41,434 bases of DNA from NCBI GenBank assembly GCA_027620495.1, contig JAQCEA010000017.1, forward strand, positions 1 to 41,434, in the 5' to 3' direction. Within the stretch, counting starts at the first letter, position 1, and the number at the start of each line of letters is the position of its first letter. The position numbers were made by a program, and so were the translations under genes. This DNA comes from Pseudomonadota bacterium. Lineage in GTDB: Bacteria; Pseudomonadota; Alphaproteobacteria; Puniceispirillales; Puniceispirillaceae. Below, in pieces: positions 7,734-17,076 of this stretch. The notes beneath the pieces are model-generated. The model did not search any database. It had not been told where the DNA came from and saw only the letters and a program-made list of their open reading frames with translations.

Positions 7734-10700
7734 ATGGGGCCAAAAATGGCAGATGGAAGCGGTTTTCACGATTTTGAACGACTGCGGCGGTTACTTTCAG
7801 GTGATCTGTTTGACGACAGCTTCAATCGCGGCCGGTATGCCACTGACGCCTCGATTTACCAAATGATGCCACATGCCGTGGTAGTGCCGAAAACATATGA
7901 TGATATCACCGCCTGTCTGGCCTTTGCCCGTGAAACTGGAACGGCGTTACTGCCGCGCGGTGGTGGCACCTCGCAATGTGGGCAAACGGTCAATCATGCC
8001 ATTGTTTTAGACACCACAAAACATCTGAACAACATTATTGAATTAGATGTTGAAAACCGGCAATGCGTTGTTGAACCGGGCATTGTACTTGATGAATTGA
8101 ACCGGCATTTAAAGCCACATGGCTTGTGGTTTCCAGTTGATGTATCCACGTCAAGCCGTGCCACCATTGGTGGTATGACGGCGAATAATTCTTGTGGCGG
8201 ACGGTCCATCCGCTATGGGATTATGCGCGATAATGTGCTGGCGATAGATGCGTGGTTGGCAGATGGCAGTCTTGCCACATTTGGCAAGCTTGCCCCGGGG
8301 GCGGCTTTGCCAGATGGGCTGCTTGGAGAAATTTTGCCAGACTTGCTGGCACTTGGCCGTGCTAATCAGGCTGAAATATTGGCAAAATTTCCCAAAGTTT
8401 TGCGCCGGGTGGGCGGCTATAACATAGATGCGCTGATGCCTGACGCTATGTCACTTCGGCCGGGCGGCAAAACTGGCGATGGCATGAATTTGGCGCATCT
8501 TCTTGTTGGTTCGGAAGGCACCTTGGCAATTTCCAAAACCATCACCTTAAAACTATCGCCATTGCCAGCCCGAAAGGTGATGGGGGTATGCCATTTCCCA
8601 ACTTTTTATAAAGCCATGGACGCCGCCCAGCATCTGGTAACTTTGGATCCAGTTGCCGTCGAATTAGTCGACAGCACCATGCTCGATTTGGCGCGGTCTA
8701 TCGCTATTTTTAAGCCAACGGTTGAACAATATGTACGCGGCACGCCAGCCGCCCTGCTGGTTGTCGAATTTGCCGAAGACGAACCATCAGCAAATCAGCG
8801 CAAATTGGCAGAACTGGAAAAAATGATGGCTGGGCTTGGCTATGGCTGGCACAAGCCAGCAAACGCGACCGGCGGCGTGGTTTGCCTGACCGAAACAGAT
8901 GATCAAGCGCGTATTACCGAAATGCGCAAATCTGGCCTAAACATTATGATGTCGATGAAAGCCGAGGCAAAACCTGTATCCTTTGTCGAGGATTGCGCGG
9001 TCGAATTATCTGATCTGGCTGAATATACTGACCAGCTCACTCGCATTTTTGAAAAATATGGCACCACCGGCACATGGTATGCGCATGCGTCGGTTGGCTG
9101 TTTACATGTCCGGCCAGTGTTGAACATGAAGCGTGGTGAAGATGTCGCGGCCATGCGCGGCATTGCCGAAGAGGCATTTGATCTGGTGAAACGCTATGGC
9201 GGGTCACATTCTGGCGAGCATGGAGATGGCATTGCCCGATCTGAATTTAATGCTGTCATGTTTGGGCCAAAAATGGCCGGGCTGTTTGCTGATGTGAAAC
9301 AAATGTTTGACCCGCAAAATATTATGAATCCGGGGAAAATCACCAATGCGCCAAAAATGGATGACCGCCATCTTTTTCGTTTTGCGCCCGGCTATAAGGT
9401 CGATTCATTTCCGACCAAGCTGAATTGGTCGGCATGGCCGGGGGCGGCTGGCGGCCTGCAGGGCGCGGTTGAAATGTGCAACAATAATGGCAGTTGCCGC
9501 AAATTGACCGGCGGGGTGATGTGTCCATCCTTTCGGGTTACACGAAACGAGATAGATTCAACGCGTGGCCGGGCCAACAGCCTGCGCCTTGCGCTTTCTG
9601 GCCAGCTAGGGGCTGATGCCTTGGCAAGCCCAGATATGGCCGAAACCATGAAGCTGTGCGTGTCTTGCAAAGCCTGCAAACGCGAATGCCCGACAGGCGT
9701 CGATATGGCGCGCATGAAAATTGAAATCACCACCTTGCAAGCCGAAAAAAACGGGCTGTCATGGCATGATAAATTGATTGCACATATCCCTGATTATGCG
9801 CCATATGCAGCGTGGCTTGCCCCGGTTCTGCGTCTGCGTGACATGATCCCCGGTGCCGCCTGGATCAGTGAAAAAATCACCGGTTTTACCGCCAAACGTC
9901 CCTTGCCAAAATGGCAACGCAACTGGTTCAGGCCAGATGAATTGCCAGCCGCCCCATCAAGCGGCGGCATGCCGGTGATCTTGTTTGCGGATACCTTTAA
10001 CCGCTATTTAGAGCCGGAAAATTTGCGCGCCGCTGTGCGCGTTTTGCGGGCGGCTGGCTATGATGTTTTTGCGCCCCTTCCCACAAAAGCAAAGCAACCA
10101 CTATGTTGTGGACGCACCTTTTTATCGACCGGCATGGTGGATCGCGCCCGCACCGAGGCACGCCGGTTGGTAACAACATTTCTGCCATTTGCCGAAGCTG
10201 GCATCACCATTGTTGGTCTTGAACCATCCTGCCTGCTTGCCTTGCGCGATGAGGTGCCAGCGTTGCTGAATGATGCCGCCGCAGCAAAAGTGGCCGAAAT
10301 GGCGCTGACATTTGAAGAATTGCTTGCCCGTGACAAACCAAAAATCCCATTGAAAAAAGCAACTGGCAAAGCCTTGTTACATGGTCATTGTCATCAAAAG
10401 GCGTTTGATGTTGTGCGGCCAATCGAAGAGGTTCTAAGCTGGATTGATGGGCTAGAGGTAACCAGCATTGAATCAAGCTGTTGCGGCATGGCGGGGGCCT
10501 TTGGCTATGGCACCGACAGCTATGACATTTCCATGCAAATGGCGAATGCAAATCTGTTGCCGGCCATCCGCAATGCAGACCCAAACCATCTGATCATAGC
10601 CGATGGCACATCATGTCGGTGCCAGATCAAGGATGGCGCACACCGCACCGCCAAACATGTCGCGCTTGTTCTAGATAGCCATTTAAAAGATACTGACTAA
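7734..10700 (+). CDS. FAD/Fe-S 2-hydroxyacid dehydrogenase (GlcD-GlcF fusion, YdiJ/D-lactate dehydrogenase-like)
   Basis: This 988-residue protein has four parts. A PCMH-type FAD-binding domain carries PRGGGTSQCGQ at 74-84 and GGMTANNSCGGR around 150. The FAD-oxidase C-terminal domain ends near MNPGKI (about 535). A ferredoxin-like segment has CVSCKACKRECP near 641, with a second cysteine group CNNNGSC upstream. Two CCG domains carry CCGRTF near 790 and SSCCGMAGAFGY near 915. The architecture and length match the YdiJ/Dld family, which oxidises D-2-hydroxyacids such as D-2-hydroxyglutarate or D-lactate and passes electrons to the respiratory chain. Divergence from a glyoxylate aminotransferase makes glycolate another candidate. 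ATG 7746 is an alternative start with a nearby GGGG. Confidence 0.88.
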   Translation: MGPKMADGSGFHDFERLRRLLSGDLFDDSFNRGRYATDASIYQMMPHAVVVPKTYDDITACLAFARETGTALLPRGGGTSQCGQTVNHAIVLDTTKHLNNIIELDVENRQCVVEPGIVLDELNRHLKPHGLWFPVDVSTSSRATIGGMTANNSCGGRSIRYGIMRDNVLAIDAWLADGSLATFGKLAPGAALPDGLLGEILPDLLALGRANQAEILAKFPKVLRRVGGYNIDALMPDAMSLRPGGKTGDGMNLAHLLVGSEGTLAISKTITLKLSPLPARKVMGVCHFPTFYKAMDAAQHLVTLDPVAVELVDSTMLDLARSIAIFKPTVEQYVRGTPAALLVVEFAEDEPSANQRKLAELEKMMAGLGYGWHKPANATGGVVCLTETDDQARITEMRKSGLNIMMSMKAEAKPVSFVEDCAVELSDLAEYTDQLTRIFEKYGTTGTWYAHASVGCLHVRPVLNMKRGEDVAAMRGIAEEAFDLVKRYGGSHSGEHGDGIARSEFNAVMFGPKMAGLFADVKQMFDPQNIMNPGKITNAPKMDDRHLFRFAPGYKVDSFPTKLNWSAWPGAAGGLQGAVEMCNNNGSCRKLTGGVMCPSFRVTRNEIDSTRGRANSLRLALSGQLGADALASPDMAETMKLCVSCKACKRECPTGVDMARMKIEITTLQAEKNGLSWHDKLIAHIPDYAPYAAWLAPVLRLRDMIPGAAWISEKITGFTAKRPLPKWQRNWFRPDELPAAPSSGGMPVILFADTFNRYLEPENLRAAVRVLRAAGYDVFAPLPTKAKQPLCCGRTFLSTGMVDRARTEARRLVTTFLPFAEAGITIVGLEPSCLLALRDEVPALLNDAAAAKVAEMALTFEELLARDKPKIPLKKATGKALLHGHCHQKAFDVVRPIEEVLSWIDGLEVTSIESSCCGMAGAFGYGTDSYDISMQMANANLLPAIRNADPNHLIIADGTSCRCQIKDGAHRTAKHVALVLDSHLKDTD

Positions 10701-10718
10701 ACACAAAAAAGGACATCT

Positions 10719-11414
10719 GTGAAAGAGCTGTCAATGACCAGATTGCCATCCGCCAAAATTAGAGATTCGCTCGAGCAACGCATTGTTGAGGGTGAATTGG
10801 GCATTGGCAAACGCCTTGACGAGGCGGAATTATCTGCGCATTACGGGGTATCTCGTACCCCGGTGCGCGAGGCCTTGCAACGGCTTGCCGAATCTGGACT
10901 TGCCGAACATTTGCCGCGGCGCGGCACTTTTGTCAGCGCCCCCAGCCTATCTGAACTTGTCGAAATGTTCGAAGTGATGGCAGAGCTTGAATGTATGGCG
11001 GTACGGCTTGCCACCCGCCGCGCAACCAACGCTGACATTGACGCATTGACCGAGTCAAATGAGGCCTGCCGGGCGGCGTTTGAGGCCGGAGATACCAAAC
11101 GCTATTATGAATTGAACGCCACCGTGCATCGACAGATTTACAAAATGTCAGGCAATAGCTTTCTGGCCGCCGAAGCACAACGGCTGCATGACCGATTGCG
11201 GCCATTCCGCCGGTTACAATTGCGGGTGCGAGGCCGCATGGGTGAATCAATGGATGAACATAATATCATCCTAGCCGCCATTCGTGATGGAGATGTGCAA
11301 AAAGCCATCGACACGATGCGCAATCACATTACCATTTTGGGCGAACGATTTAATGATTTGGTATCGGGTTTTAACCTGCTCATGGGCCAGAATAACAAAG
11401 ATAAACCCAGCTGA
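10719..11414 (+). CDS. GntR-family transcriptional regulator, FCD subfamily
   Basis: This 231-residue regulator has an N-terminal winged helix (EAELSAHYGVSRTPVREAL, about 35-53; PRRGTFVS at the wing) and an all-helical FCD ligand domain (ELECMAVRLATRR to HNIILAAIRDGD). FCD regulators usually sense small carboxylates. The GTG at 10719 is chosen because AAGGA lies about six bases before it; ATG 10734 is the alternative. It sits 18 bases after the dehydrogenase, so it likely controls that operon and perhaps the divergent aminotransferase and the following ThDP enzyme, whose promoter region shares a CTGTATATT motif. Confidence 0.9.
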   Translation: MKELSMTRLPSAKIRDSLEQRIVEGELGIGKRLDEAELSAHYGVSRTPVREALQRLAESGLAEHLPRRGTFVSAPSLSELVEMFEVMAELECMAVRLATRRATNADIDALTESNEACRAAFEAGDTKRYYELNATVHRQIYKMSGNSFLAAEAQRLHDRLRPFRRLQLRVRGRMGESMDEHNIILAAIRDGDVQKAIDTMRNHITILGERFNDLVSGFNLLMGQNNKDKPS

Positions 11415-11465
11415 CCCAGATCATAAACAGCATTGCACCGCTGGCTTTGTGACCTCGCCAGTTTT

Positions 11466-11475
11466 CTGTATATTA
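11466..11475 (+). promoter_or_regulatory. CTGTATATT motif upstream of the ThDP enzyme
   Basis: A CTGTATATTA motif about 72 bases before the ThDP-enzyme start repeats the first nine bases of the palindrome at 7699. It may be a second half-site for the same regulator or an AT-rich -10-like element. On sequence alone the two cannot be separated. Confidence 0.3.
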
Positions 11476-11546
11476 GATTTTCATAAAATTAAGTTAGGTG
11501 AGATGGCGCTTGTACCAGCATCACCATAAAAAAGGGGACCCACAGC

Positions 11547-13349
11547 ATGAATGACAGCAATTTGCTCAATGGCGGACAGGTGATCATTGATTATCTTATC
11601 CGCGAAAAAGTGCCCTATCTATTTGGCCTTTGCGGGCATGGCAATATTGGGCTGATTGATGCGATGCATGAACGTGCCGATGAAATATCAACCATTTCGG
11701 TGCATCATGAGAGCGTATCCGGTTTTATGGCAGATGTCTATTACCGGGTGTCTGGCCAGCCAACAGCCACCTTTACCTCATGTGGTCCGGGGTCGGCGAA
11801 TCTACCGATCAGTCTAGCCAATGCATTTTTTGACTCAGTGCCGTTTCTGGCAATTACTGGCAATGTGCCAACTAGCCAGTTTAACCGGGGCGCCTTTCAA
11901 GAAACTTATCGGCATTATCAGGCAGATTTTCCGTCAACCGTGCAGGCCTATTGCAAACGTGTTTACCAACCAACACGCGGTGAACAGGTCCCATTAATGA
12001 CCCGCCAGGCATGGAAGACCATGGTCACTGGTCGGCCGGGGCCTGTTGTGCTGGATGTGCCTTTTGATATTTTCAAGGAATCCGCCACCACTGAAACGCC
12101 CGATCCAGCCGCATGGAGCGCCAATATATCTTCGCGTTGTGGGGCCGATCCAGATGGTGTGGTAAAAGCCGTTGATATGCTTCTTGGCGCGGAAAAACCT
12201 GTTATTGTTGTGGGGCAAGGTGTGCGCTATGGCGGCGCGGCAGCCGAATTATTACAGCTTGCTGAACGCTTACAGATTCCGGTGGCAGCATCCGCCAGCG
12301 GTCTTGGTGCTTTGCCAGTCGAACACCCGTTATCGCTTGGCCTTGTTCAGCGTGGCGGCACCTATCAGGCCAATCACGCCTGCCGACAAGCCGATGTTTT
12401 GCTGGCACTTGGTGTCAGGTTTGATGACCGTACATCGAGTTCATGGATCCCCGGCTATTCCTTTACGATTCCGCCAACACGTCTGATTCATGTTGATATT
12501 GACCCAGAAGAAATTGGCCGCAATTACCCGGTTGCACTGGGGCTGATGGCTGATGTGCGCACTTTCTTGCGCCAGATTCTAGCCGAGCTTGACCGGCGCG
12601 GGCATGATGGTGCGCCAACAGAAAAACGCGGCAAATGGCTAGATGCCATTGACGGCTATCGGCGGGAATGGGATGCATTTGTTGCCCCGGGCATGATCGA
12701 TGACAGCACCCCAATTAACCCGCAACGCGCGGCTGTTGAAATTGACAAAGCCTTGCCCGAAGACGCTATTTTGGTCAGCGATATCGGGGTGCATCATAAC
12801 TGGCTATTACAATTTTGCCGCCCCAGCCGACCTGATTCTCTGATTGGGTCGATGGGGTTTGGCCCAATGGGATTTGGCGTTGCCGGGGTGATGGGTGCCA
12901 AGCTGGCGGCCCCAGACCGGCCCGCTGTTTCTGTATGTGGTGATGGTGCCTTTTTCATGCATGCCAATGTGCTTGGCACAGCGGTCGAATATAATATTCC
13001 AGTGGTATGGGTGGTCTGGAACAATTATGCCTATGGGTCCATCCGTGGCCTGCAACGCGGCTATTTAGGCGGGCGCGAGCTGGCAACAGATTTTCATCAT
13101 CCAGAAACTGGCAAGCCCTATAACCCAGATTTTGCCGCGATGGCACGTGCCGCTGGTGTGCAAGGTGTCAGCATTGACCGCGCTGGTGATCTTGGCGATG
13201 CCATCCAGGCTGGTATTGCCAGCGGTCGGCCTTATCTGATCGATGCGAATATTGGCGGCGATTTGAACCCACCGGGGGCCGGGGTATGGGAATTGCCCGG
13301 CCTAGGCGTGAACAAGCCAGCCATTGGCGAACGCTATATCCCAAAATAG
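11547..13349 (+). CDS. Thiamine diphosphate-dependent enzyme, acetolactate synthase-like
   Basis: This 600-residue ThDP enzyme has three domains: an N-terminal pyrimidine-binding domain with catalytic glutamate E55 in VHHESVSGF, a central domain (PVIVVGQGVRYGG to LLALGVRFDDR), and a C-terminal PP domain with GDGAFFMHAN near 465 ending in WNN. The family carries out decarboxylation or carboligation of 2-oxoacids. The glutamate is present, so it is not a glyoxylate carboligase, where that position is valine. The sequence does not identify it as acetolactate synthase, sulfoacetaldehyde acetyltransferase or 2-hydroxyacyl-CoA lyase. No small regulatory subunit follows, which weakens a biosynthetic IlvB role. 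AAGGGGA lies about eight bases before the ATG. Confidence 0.85.
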   Translation: MNDSNLLNGGQVIIDYLIREKVPYLFGLCGHGNIGLIDAMHERADEISTISVHHESVSGFMADVYYRVSGQPTATFTSCGPGSANLPISLANAFFDSVPFLAITGNVPTSQFNRGAFQETYRHYQADFPSTVQAYCKRVYQPTRGEQVPLMTRQAWKTMVTGRPGPVVLDVPFDIFKESATTETPDPAAWSANISSRCGADPDGVVKAVDMLLGAEKPVIVVGQGVRYGGAAAELLQLAERLQIPVAASASGLGALPVEHPLSLGLVQRGGTYQANHACRQADVLLALGVRFDDRTSSSWIPGYSFTIPPTRLIHVDIDPEEIGRNYPVALGLMADVRTFLRQILAELDRRGHDGAPTEKRGKWLDAIDGYRREWDAFVAPGMIDDSTPINPQRAAVEIDKALPEDAILVSDIGVHHNWLLQFCRPSRPDSLIGSMGFGPMGFGVAGVMGAKLAAPDRPAVSVCGDGAFFMHANVLGTAVEYNIPVVWVVWNNYAYGSIRGLQRGYLGGRELATDFHHPETGKPYNPDFAAMARAAGVQGVSIDRAGDLGDAIQAGIASGRPYLIDANIGGDLNPPGAGVWELPGLGVNKPAIGERYIPK

Positions 13350-13390
13350 CATGCCTGCTTTGGATTGATACGGCCAGCCATCACCAACTG

Positions 13391-14224
13391 CTAGCGTAAG
13401 AGGATGTCGGCAAGCTGGATTTTGCCAACGTCCTGATGATAGGGCAATCGTTTCTTAGCGGCAGTCACCCGGCCTTTTTCAATAGGCGCCGCGATGATAT
13501 CTGGCACCGCACCCGCCCGCACCAAAATCTCGCCATCTGGCGCGGCAATAAAGCTGGCCCCAAGATAAGACAACCCATCTTCCCTACCAGCATGATTGGC
13601 ATAGGCCAGAAACACACCATTTTCAAACCCGCGGGTTGGTATCATTTGATGCGCCACCCAACCCCATTGATGACCAAGCGCGGTTGGCACCAAAATGACA
13701 TCCGCACCACGCATGGCGGCATGCCGAGCCAGCTCTGGAAATTCGGCATCGTAACAAATCAAGGTGGCAAAGGTCAGACCGCCATAATCAAACAGATCAA
13801 TATGCCGACCAGTGGTGAAATAACTGGATTCAAAGCCGGGCGGCAATATCAATTTTCGATGCCGCCCATAGCACGTTCCATCCGGGCCAAAGATTTGTGC
13901 CGCATTATACAGCTTGTCTGCATCACGTTCGGCAAATCCATAATGAATAGCCAAATTATAGCGGCGGGCCAGCTTGGAAATCTGCATGGCAATTGGGCCG
14001 TTTGCTGGCTCTGCCACGGCGACCACCTCGTCACCAATATTATATCCACAAGCGAATAATTCTGGCAGAACAAGCATATCAAATTTGGCCGCGGCATGGG
14101 CGTTGAGTTGATGTTCCAGCCAATCCAATCTGGCAGATGATCCAGCAAGCCCAGCCGGCGATTGTGCGACGGCTAAATGGAAAGACTCATTTTCCCGGCC
14201 TTCGCCATCAACCCCCGTTGTCAT
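13391..14224 (-). CDS. Carbon-nitrogen hydrolase, nitrilase superfamily amidase
   Basis: This 277-residue protein has the nitrilase-superfamily triad: E55 in LVLPELFACGYN, K124 in HRKLILP and C157 in TLICYDAEFPE. Such enzymes hydrolyse amides or N-carbamoyl amines. The ATG at 14224 is preferred over an upstream in-frame TTG at 14263, which would run into a short tandem repeat and add residues before the conserved beta strand. It lies 78 bases after a ureohydrolase gene on the same strand. That pairing recalls 4-guanidinobutyramide amidase plus guanidinobutyrase in arginine catabolism; N-carbamoylputrescine amidase next to agmatinase is another precedent. It is the last gene of the presumed operon and converges on the ThDP enzyme with 41 bases between. 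Confidence 0.83.
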   Translation of the reverse strand: MTTGVDGEGRENESFHLAVAQSPAGLAGSSARLDWLEHQLNAHAAAKFDMLVLPELFACGYNIGDEVVAVAEPANGPIAMQISKLARRYNLAIHYGFAERDADKLYNAAQIFGPDGTCYGRHRKLILPPGFESSYFTTGRHIDLFDYGGLTFATLICYDAEFPELARHAAMRGADVILVPTALGHQWGWVAHQMIPTRGFENGVFLAYANHAGREDGLSYLGASFIAAPDGEILVRAGAVPDIIAAPIEKGRVTAAKKRLPYHQDVGKIQLADILLR

Positions 14225-14228
14225 TACA

Positions 14229-14273
14229 AACAAACACCCGAAAGACAAATGCCGGACAGGCAAATACCAGAAA
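14229..14273. repeat. Three imperfect 15-bp tandem repeats
   Basis: Three head-to-tail 15-bp units (14229-14243, 14244-14258, 14259-14273) share the pattern RRCAAAYRCC followed by GA. They lie between the ureohydrolase stop and the amidase start, where expansion by whole units would move the amidase ribosome site. Whether this is functional or simple slippage is unknown. Confidence 0.6.
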
Positions 14274-14302
14274 GGCTGGCAGATATGCCATGCGCGTGCT
14301 GA

Positions 14303-15313
14303 TCACTCTGCATGTTTATACCACGCAATCTGGCTGAGAATTTCATAGGCCACAGACGCCGCCACCATCGCGGTGATATTATTCGGGCTGTCCTTTGTCG
14401 GCATAAGACAAACAACATCGCCGCCAATGACATTCAGCCCTTTAACAGCCTGCACAAGCCCGATTGCCTCATCAATACCAAATCCCGCAACACCCGGTTC
14501 AATATTAGACACTGCCGGTGCCACTGCCGGGTCGAGGCAATCAAGATCAAAGGTAATATAGACAGGCATATCGCCAATGACCTCGCGGATTTTGGCCACG
14601 ACATCTTGAAACGCCATCTGCCGGTAATCCTCCATGGTGATCACCTCGTACCCCAACCGGTGGCTTGGTTCCAGCCAGTCAAGACGGCGTGTATTGCCGC
14701 GCAAACCAATCTGCAAACTGCGCGAGGCGTCAACATGCCCTTCATGCACCAGATAACTAGCCCAATGCGCGGCGCTATCTTTGGCCCCTAAAAAATGATC
14801 AAGGCTCTCAAATGTGTCGGTATGCGCATCAAGATGCAACAGGGCCACTTTGCCGCCATTTGTCAGCCGTGAATCTGGCCCGGAAATGGCGCGTAAAATG
14901 CCGCCGGTGATCGAATGATCGCCGCCTATTGATACCGGCCGGGCCCCCGCCGCATCGATCTGTCGGAAAAAATTGGTGATATCCTTGATACAGGCTTCAT
15001 TGTTGTTTGCTTCTGGTAGAGGCACATCACCAATATCACCGATACGACCAGTTTCCAGTGGATAGAACCCATAGCGCATATGCGCACGCCGCATATTGGC
15101 AGATACATGCCGCACCGCGCGCGGCCCCAGATGCTGGTCACGTTCAGTGGTGCCATTGCCAGTTGAATGCGGCACCCCAACAAGCGCGATATCAAGATCT
15201 GCTGGATTATCTGCAATCTCCGCCCGAAATAGCGAGGGAATCCCCCACCAATATAAATTATCCATCATTGACCGGGCGGCCGCATCACCAGCTTGATCAG
15301 AATAATCCGACAT
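14303..15313 (-). CDS. Ureohydrolase (agmatinase/guanidino-acid hydrolase family)
   Basis: This 336-residue member of the arginase/agmatinase family has the full binuclear manganese site: H133 in GGDHS, D162/H164/D166 in DAHTD and D256/D258 in FDLDCLDP. It removes urea from a guanidino compound. The specificity loop (HSTGNGTTERDQHLGPRA, about 49-66) differs from the usual agmatinase or arginase form, so guanidinobutyrase, guanidinopropionase or another guanidino-acid hydrolase is as likely as agmatinase. A strong ribosome site (AAGGAGA) stands eight bases before the ATG. It lies 72 bases after the acyl-CoA ligase and 78 before the amidase, all on one strand. Confidence 0.85.
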   Translation of the reverse strand: MSDYSDQAGDAAARSMMDNLYWWGIPSLFRAEIADNPADLDIALVGVPHSTGNGTTERDQHLGPRAVRHVSANMRRAHMRYGFYPLETGRIGDIGDVPLPEANNNEACIKDITNFFRQIDAAGARPVSIGGDHSITGGILRAISGPDSRLTNGGKVALLHLDAHTDTFESLDHFLGAKDSAAHWASYLVHEGHVDASRSLQIGLRGNTRRLDWLEPSHRLGYEVITMEDYRQMAFQDVVAKIREVIGDMPVYITFDLDCLDPAVAPAVSNIEPGVAGFGIDEAIGLVQAVKGLNVIGGDVVCLMPTKDSPNNITAMVAASVAYEILSQIAWYKHAE

Positions 15314-15385
15314 GGTTTATGTCTCCTTTATGACTGTGTCGAATATGATATCAAAACATCAGCATGACTTGTTTTTAAAACGCTG

Positions 15386-17032
15386 TCATTTGATGGTTTT
15401 GGCACGTTCACGCAGCACCGTTTTCTGAATTTTACCCGTTTGTGTTTTTGGCAAATCGCTGAACACGAAATGGCTTGGCAATTTAAACCCTGCCAGCCGC
15501 GCCCGGCACCAATCACGAAGCTGATCAGCATCGAGACCATCACGCCCCGGCTTTAGGGTGATAAAGGCACAAGGCGTTTCCCCCCATTTTTCATCAGGGC
15601 GCGCCACCACCGCGGCCTCCATGATGTCATTATGTTGATAGAGGGTTTCTTCAATTTCCAAACTGGAAATATTTTCGCCGCCAGAAATGATGATGTCCTT
15701 TGACCGGTCTTTGACCTCGGCATAGCCATCTGGATGCATAACAGCTAGATCACCTGTATGAAACCACCCCCCGGCCGATGCCGCGGCGGTGGCCTCGGGA
15801 TTTTTGAAATAGCCCTTCATCACGGTGTTGCCGCGCAACATAATTTCGCCGATTGTTTTACCATCTGCTGGGACTGGTTGCATGGTCACCGGTTCGACAA
15901 TCTGGAACGTGCCAGCCAAAATATGCGGCACCCCTTGACGTGCCATTTTTTGCGCCCGGTCAGCCAAGGGCATATCGACCCAGTCATGTTGCATTTCACA
16001 AATCAATGAAGGCCCATAAGATTCAGTCAGCCCGTATAGATGCGTGACCTCAAACCCCATTTGTTCCATATCATCAATCACCTTGCTTGGCGGAGCCGCC
16101 CCGCCTGTTGCAATCTGCACGGGTTGTGACAATGCCTGTTTTATCTCTGCTGGGGCGTGAATCAGCATCGATAACACCATCGGGGCGGCTGCCATATGGG
16201 TGACAGACTCTGATGCCAGCAGGTGAAAAATTTTCTCTGGATCAATACTGCGCAAACAAATATGCGTGCCACCGACCGCGGTGACCGCCCATGGATGGGT
16301 CCAGCCATTGCAATGAAATAGCGGCAATGTCCATAAATACACGCTGCGCGATTGCAACCCCATGGCCATTACATTACCGATTGCATTCAATGCTGCACCA
16401 CGGTGTGAATAGACCACGCCTTTTGGGTTGCCCGTTGTACCAGATGTATAGCTTAGTGACAGCGGATTGGTTTCATCCTGCAAATCAAACAGCACATCAT
16501 CAGCCTCTCCGGTGACTAAAAATGATTCATAATCCAGCCGCCCCAGCAACCGGCCAGACCGGCAATTTGCATCATCGATTGCCACCAGCGTTATATCGCG
16601 ATCAATCAGCGCCAATGCCGCTTCAACAACATCACTATATTCACGATCAACAAATAAAAGTCGCGCCTCGCCATGATCTAAAATGCTGGCAATTAATTTG
16701 GCATCAAGCCGCGTGTTGATTGTGTTCAACACCGCACCTGTCATCGGCACCGCAAAATGCAACTCGATCATTTCAGGTAGATTCGGGCATATCACCGAGA
16801 CCGTATCGCCGGGGGCAATGCCAGATCGTTGTAGCGCTGATGCCAGTCGGCGACAGCGCTGATACACTGTCCGATAATCACGCCGCCTGTCTTCATACAT
16901 AATCGCGGTCTTATCGCCAAATACATGGGCCGCACGCGTCAAAAAATCTATTGGTGACAATGGCGCGGTATCTGCACCCTGCATATCAAGCGATGCAAAA
17001 GCCGTGTTTTTGATCGAAAAAGATGTTGTCAT
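15386..17032 (-). CDS. Acyl-CoA synthetase (AMP-forming), DmdB/LvaE-like
   Basis: This 548-residue member of the ANL superfamily activates a carboxylic acid to its CoA thioester through an acyl-adenylate. Motifs visible are the P-loop-like LSYTSGTTGNPKG, LYGLTESYGP, the GWFHTGDLA hinge region, KDIIISGGENISSLEIE, and the terminal catalytic lysine in KTQTGKIQK. It resembles the medium/short-chain group that includes DmdB (3-methylmercaptopropionate) and LvaE (levulinate/4-hydroxyvalerate). The frame is open 24 codons further upstream, but the ATG at 17032 has AAGGA five bases before it and fits the family N-terminus. It follows the acyl-CoA dehydrogenase by 44 bases, so 4-hydroxyacids are plausible substrates. 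Confidence 0.88.
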   Translation of the reverse strand: MTTSFSIKNTAFASLDMQGADTAPLSPIDFLTRAAHVFGDKTAIMYEDRRRDYRTVYQRCRRLASALQRSGIAPGDTVSVICPNLPEMIELHFAVPMTGAVLNTINTRLDAKLIASILDHGEARLLFVDREYSDVVEAALALIDRDITLVAIDDANCRSGRLLGRLDYESFLVTGEADDVLFDLQDETNPLSLSYTSGTTGNPKGVVYSHRGAALNAIGNVMAMGLQSRSVYLWTLPLFHCNGWTHPWAVTAVGGTHICLRSIDPEKIFHLLASESVTHMAAAPMVLSMLIHAPAEIKQALSQPVQIATGGAAPPSKVIDDMEQMGFEVTHLYGLTESYGPSLICEMQHDWVDMPLADRAQKMARQGVPHILAGTFQIVEPVTMQPVPADGKTIGEIMLRGNTVMKGYFKNPEATAAASAGGWFHTGDLAVMHPDGYAEVKDRSKDIIISGGENISSLEIEETLYQHNDIMEAAVVARPDEKWGETPCAFITLKPGRDGLDADQLRDWCRARLAGFKLPSHFVFSDLPKTQTGKIQKTVLRERAKTIK

Positions 17033-17076
17033 CGTGTCCTTCCTCGCATCTCGCCTATGCATATATTTCTGCCGCG

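Noticed and set aside
11547-13349. Glyoxylate carboligase or sulfoacetaldehyde acetyltransferase identity for the ThDP enzyme
   Set aside because: The catalytic glutamate is present, unlike in glyoxylate carboligase, and no taurine/sulfonate genes accompany it, so only a general ThDP call is made.
13436-14059. 207-codon plus-strand open frame antisense to the nitrilase-family gene
   Set aside because: The opposite strand carries the complete E-K-C triad; the plus-strand product has no recognisable features.
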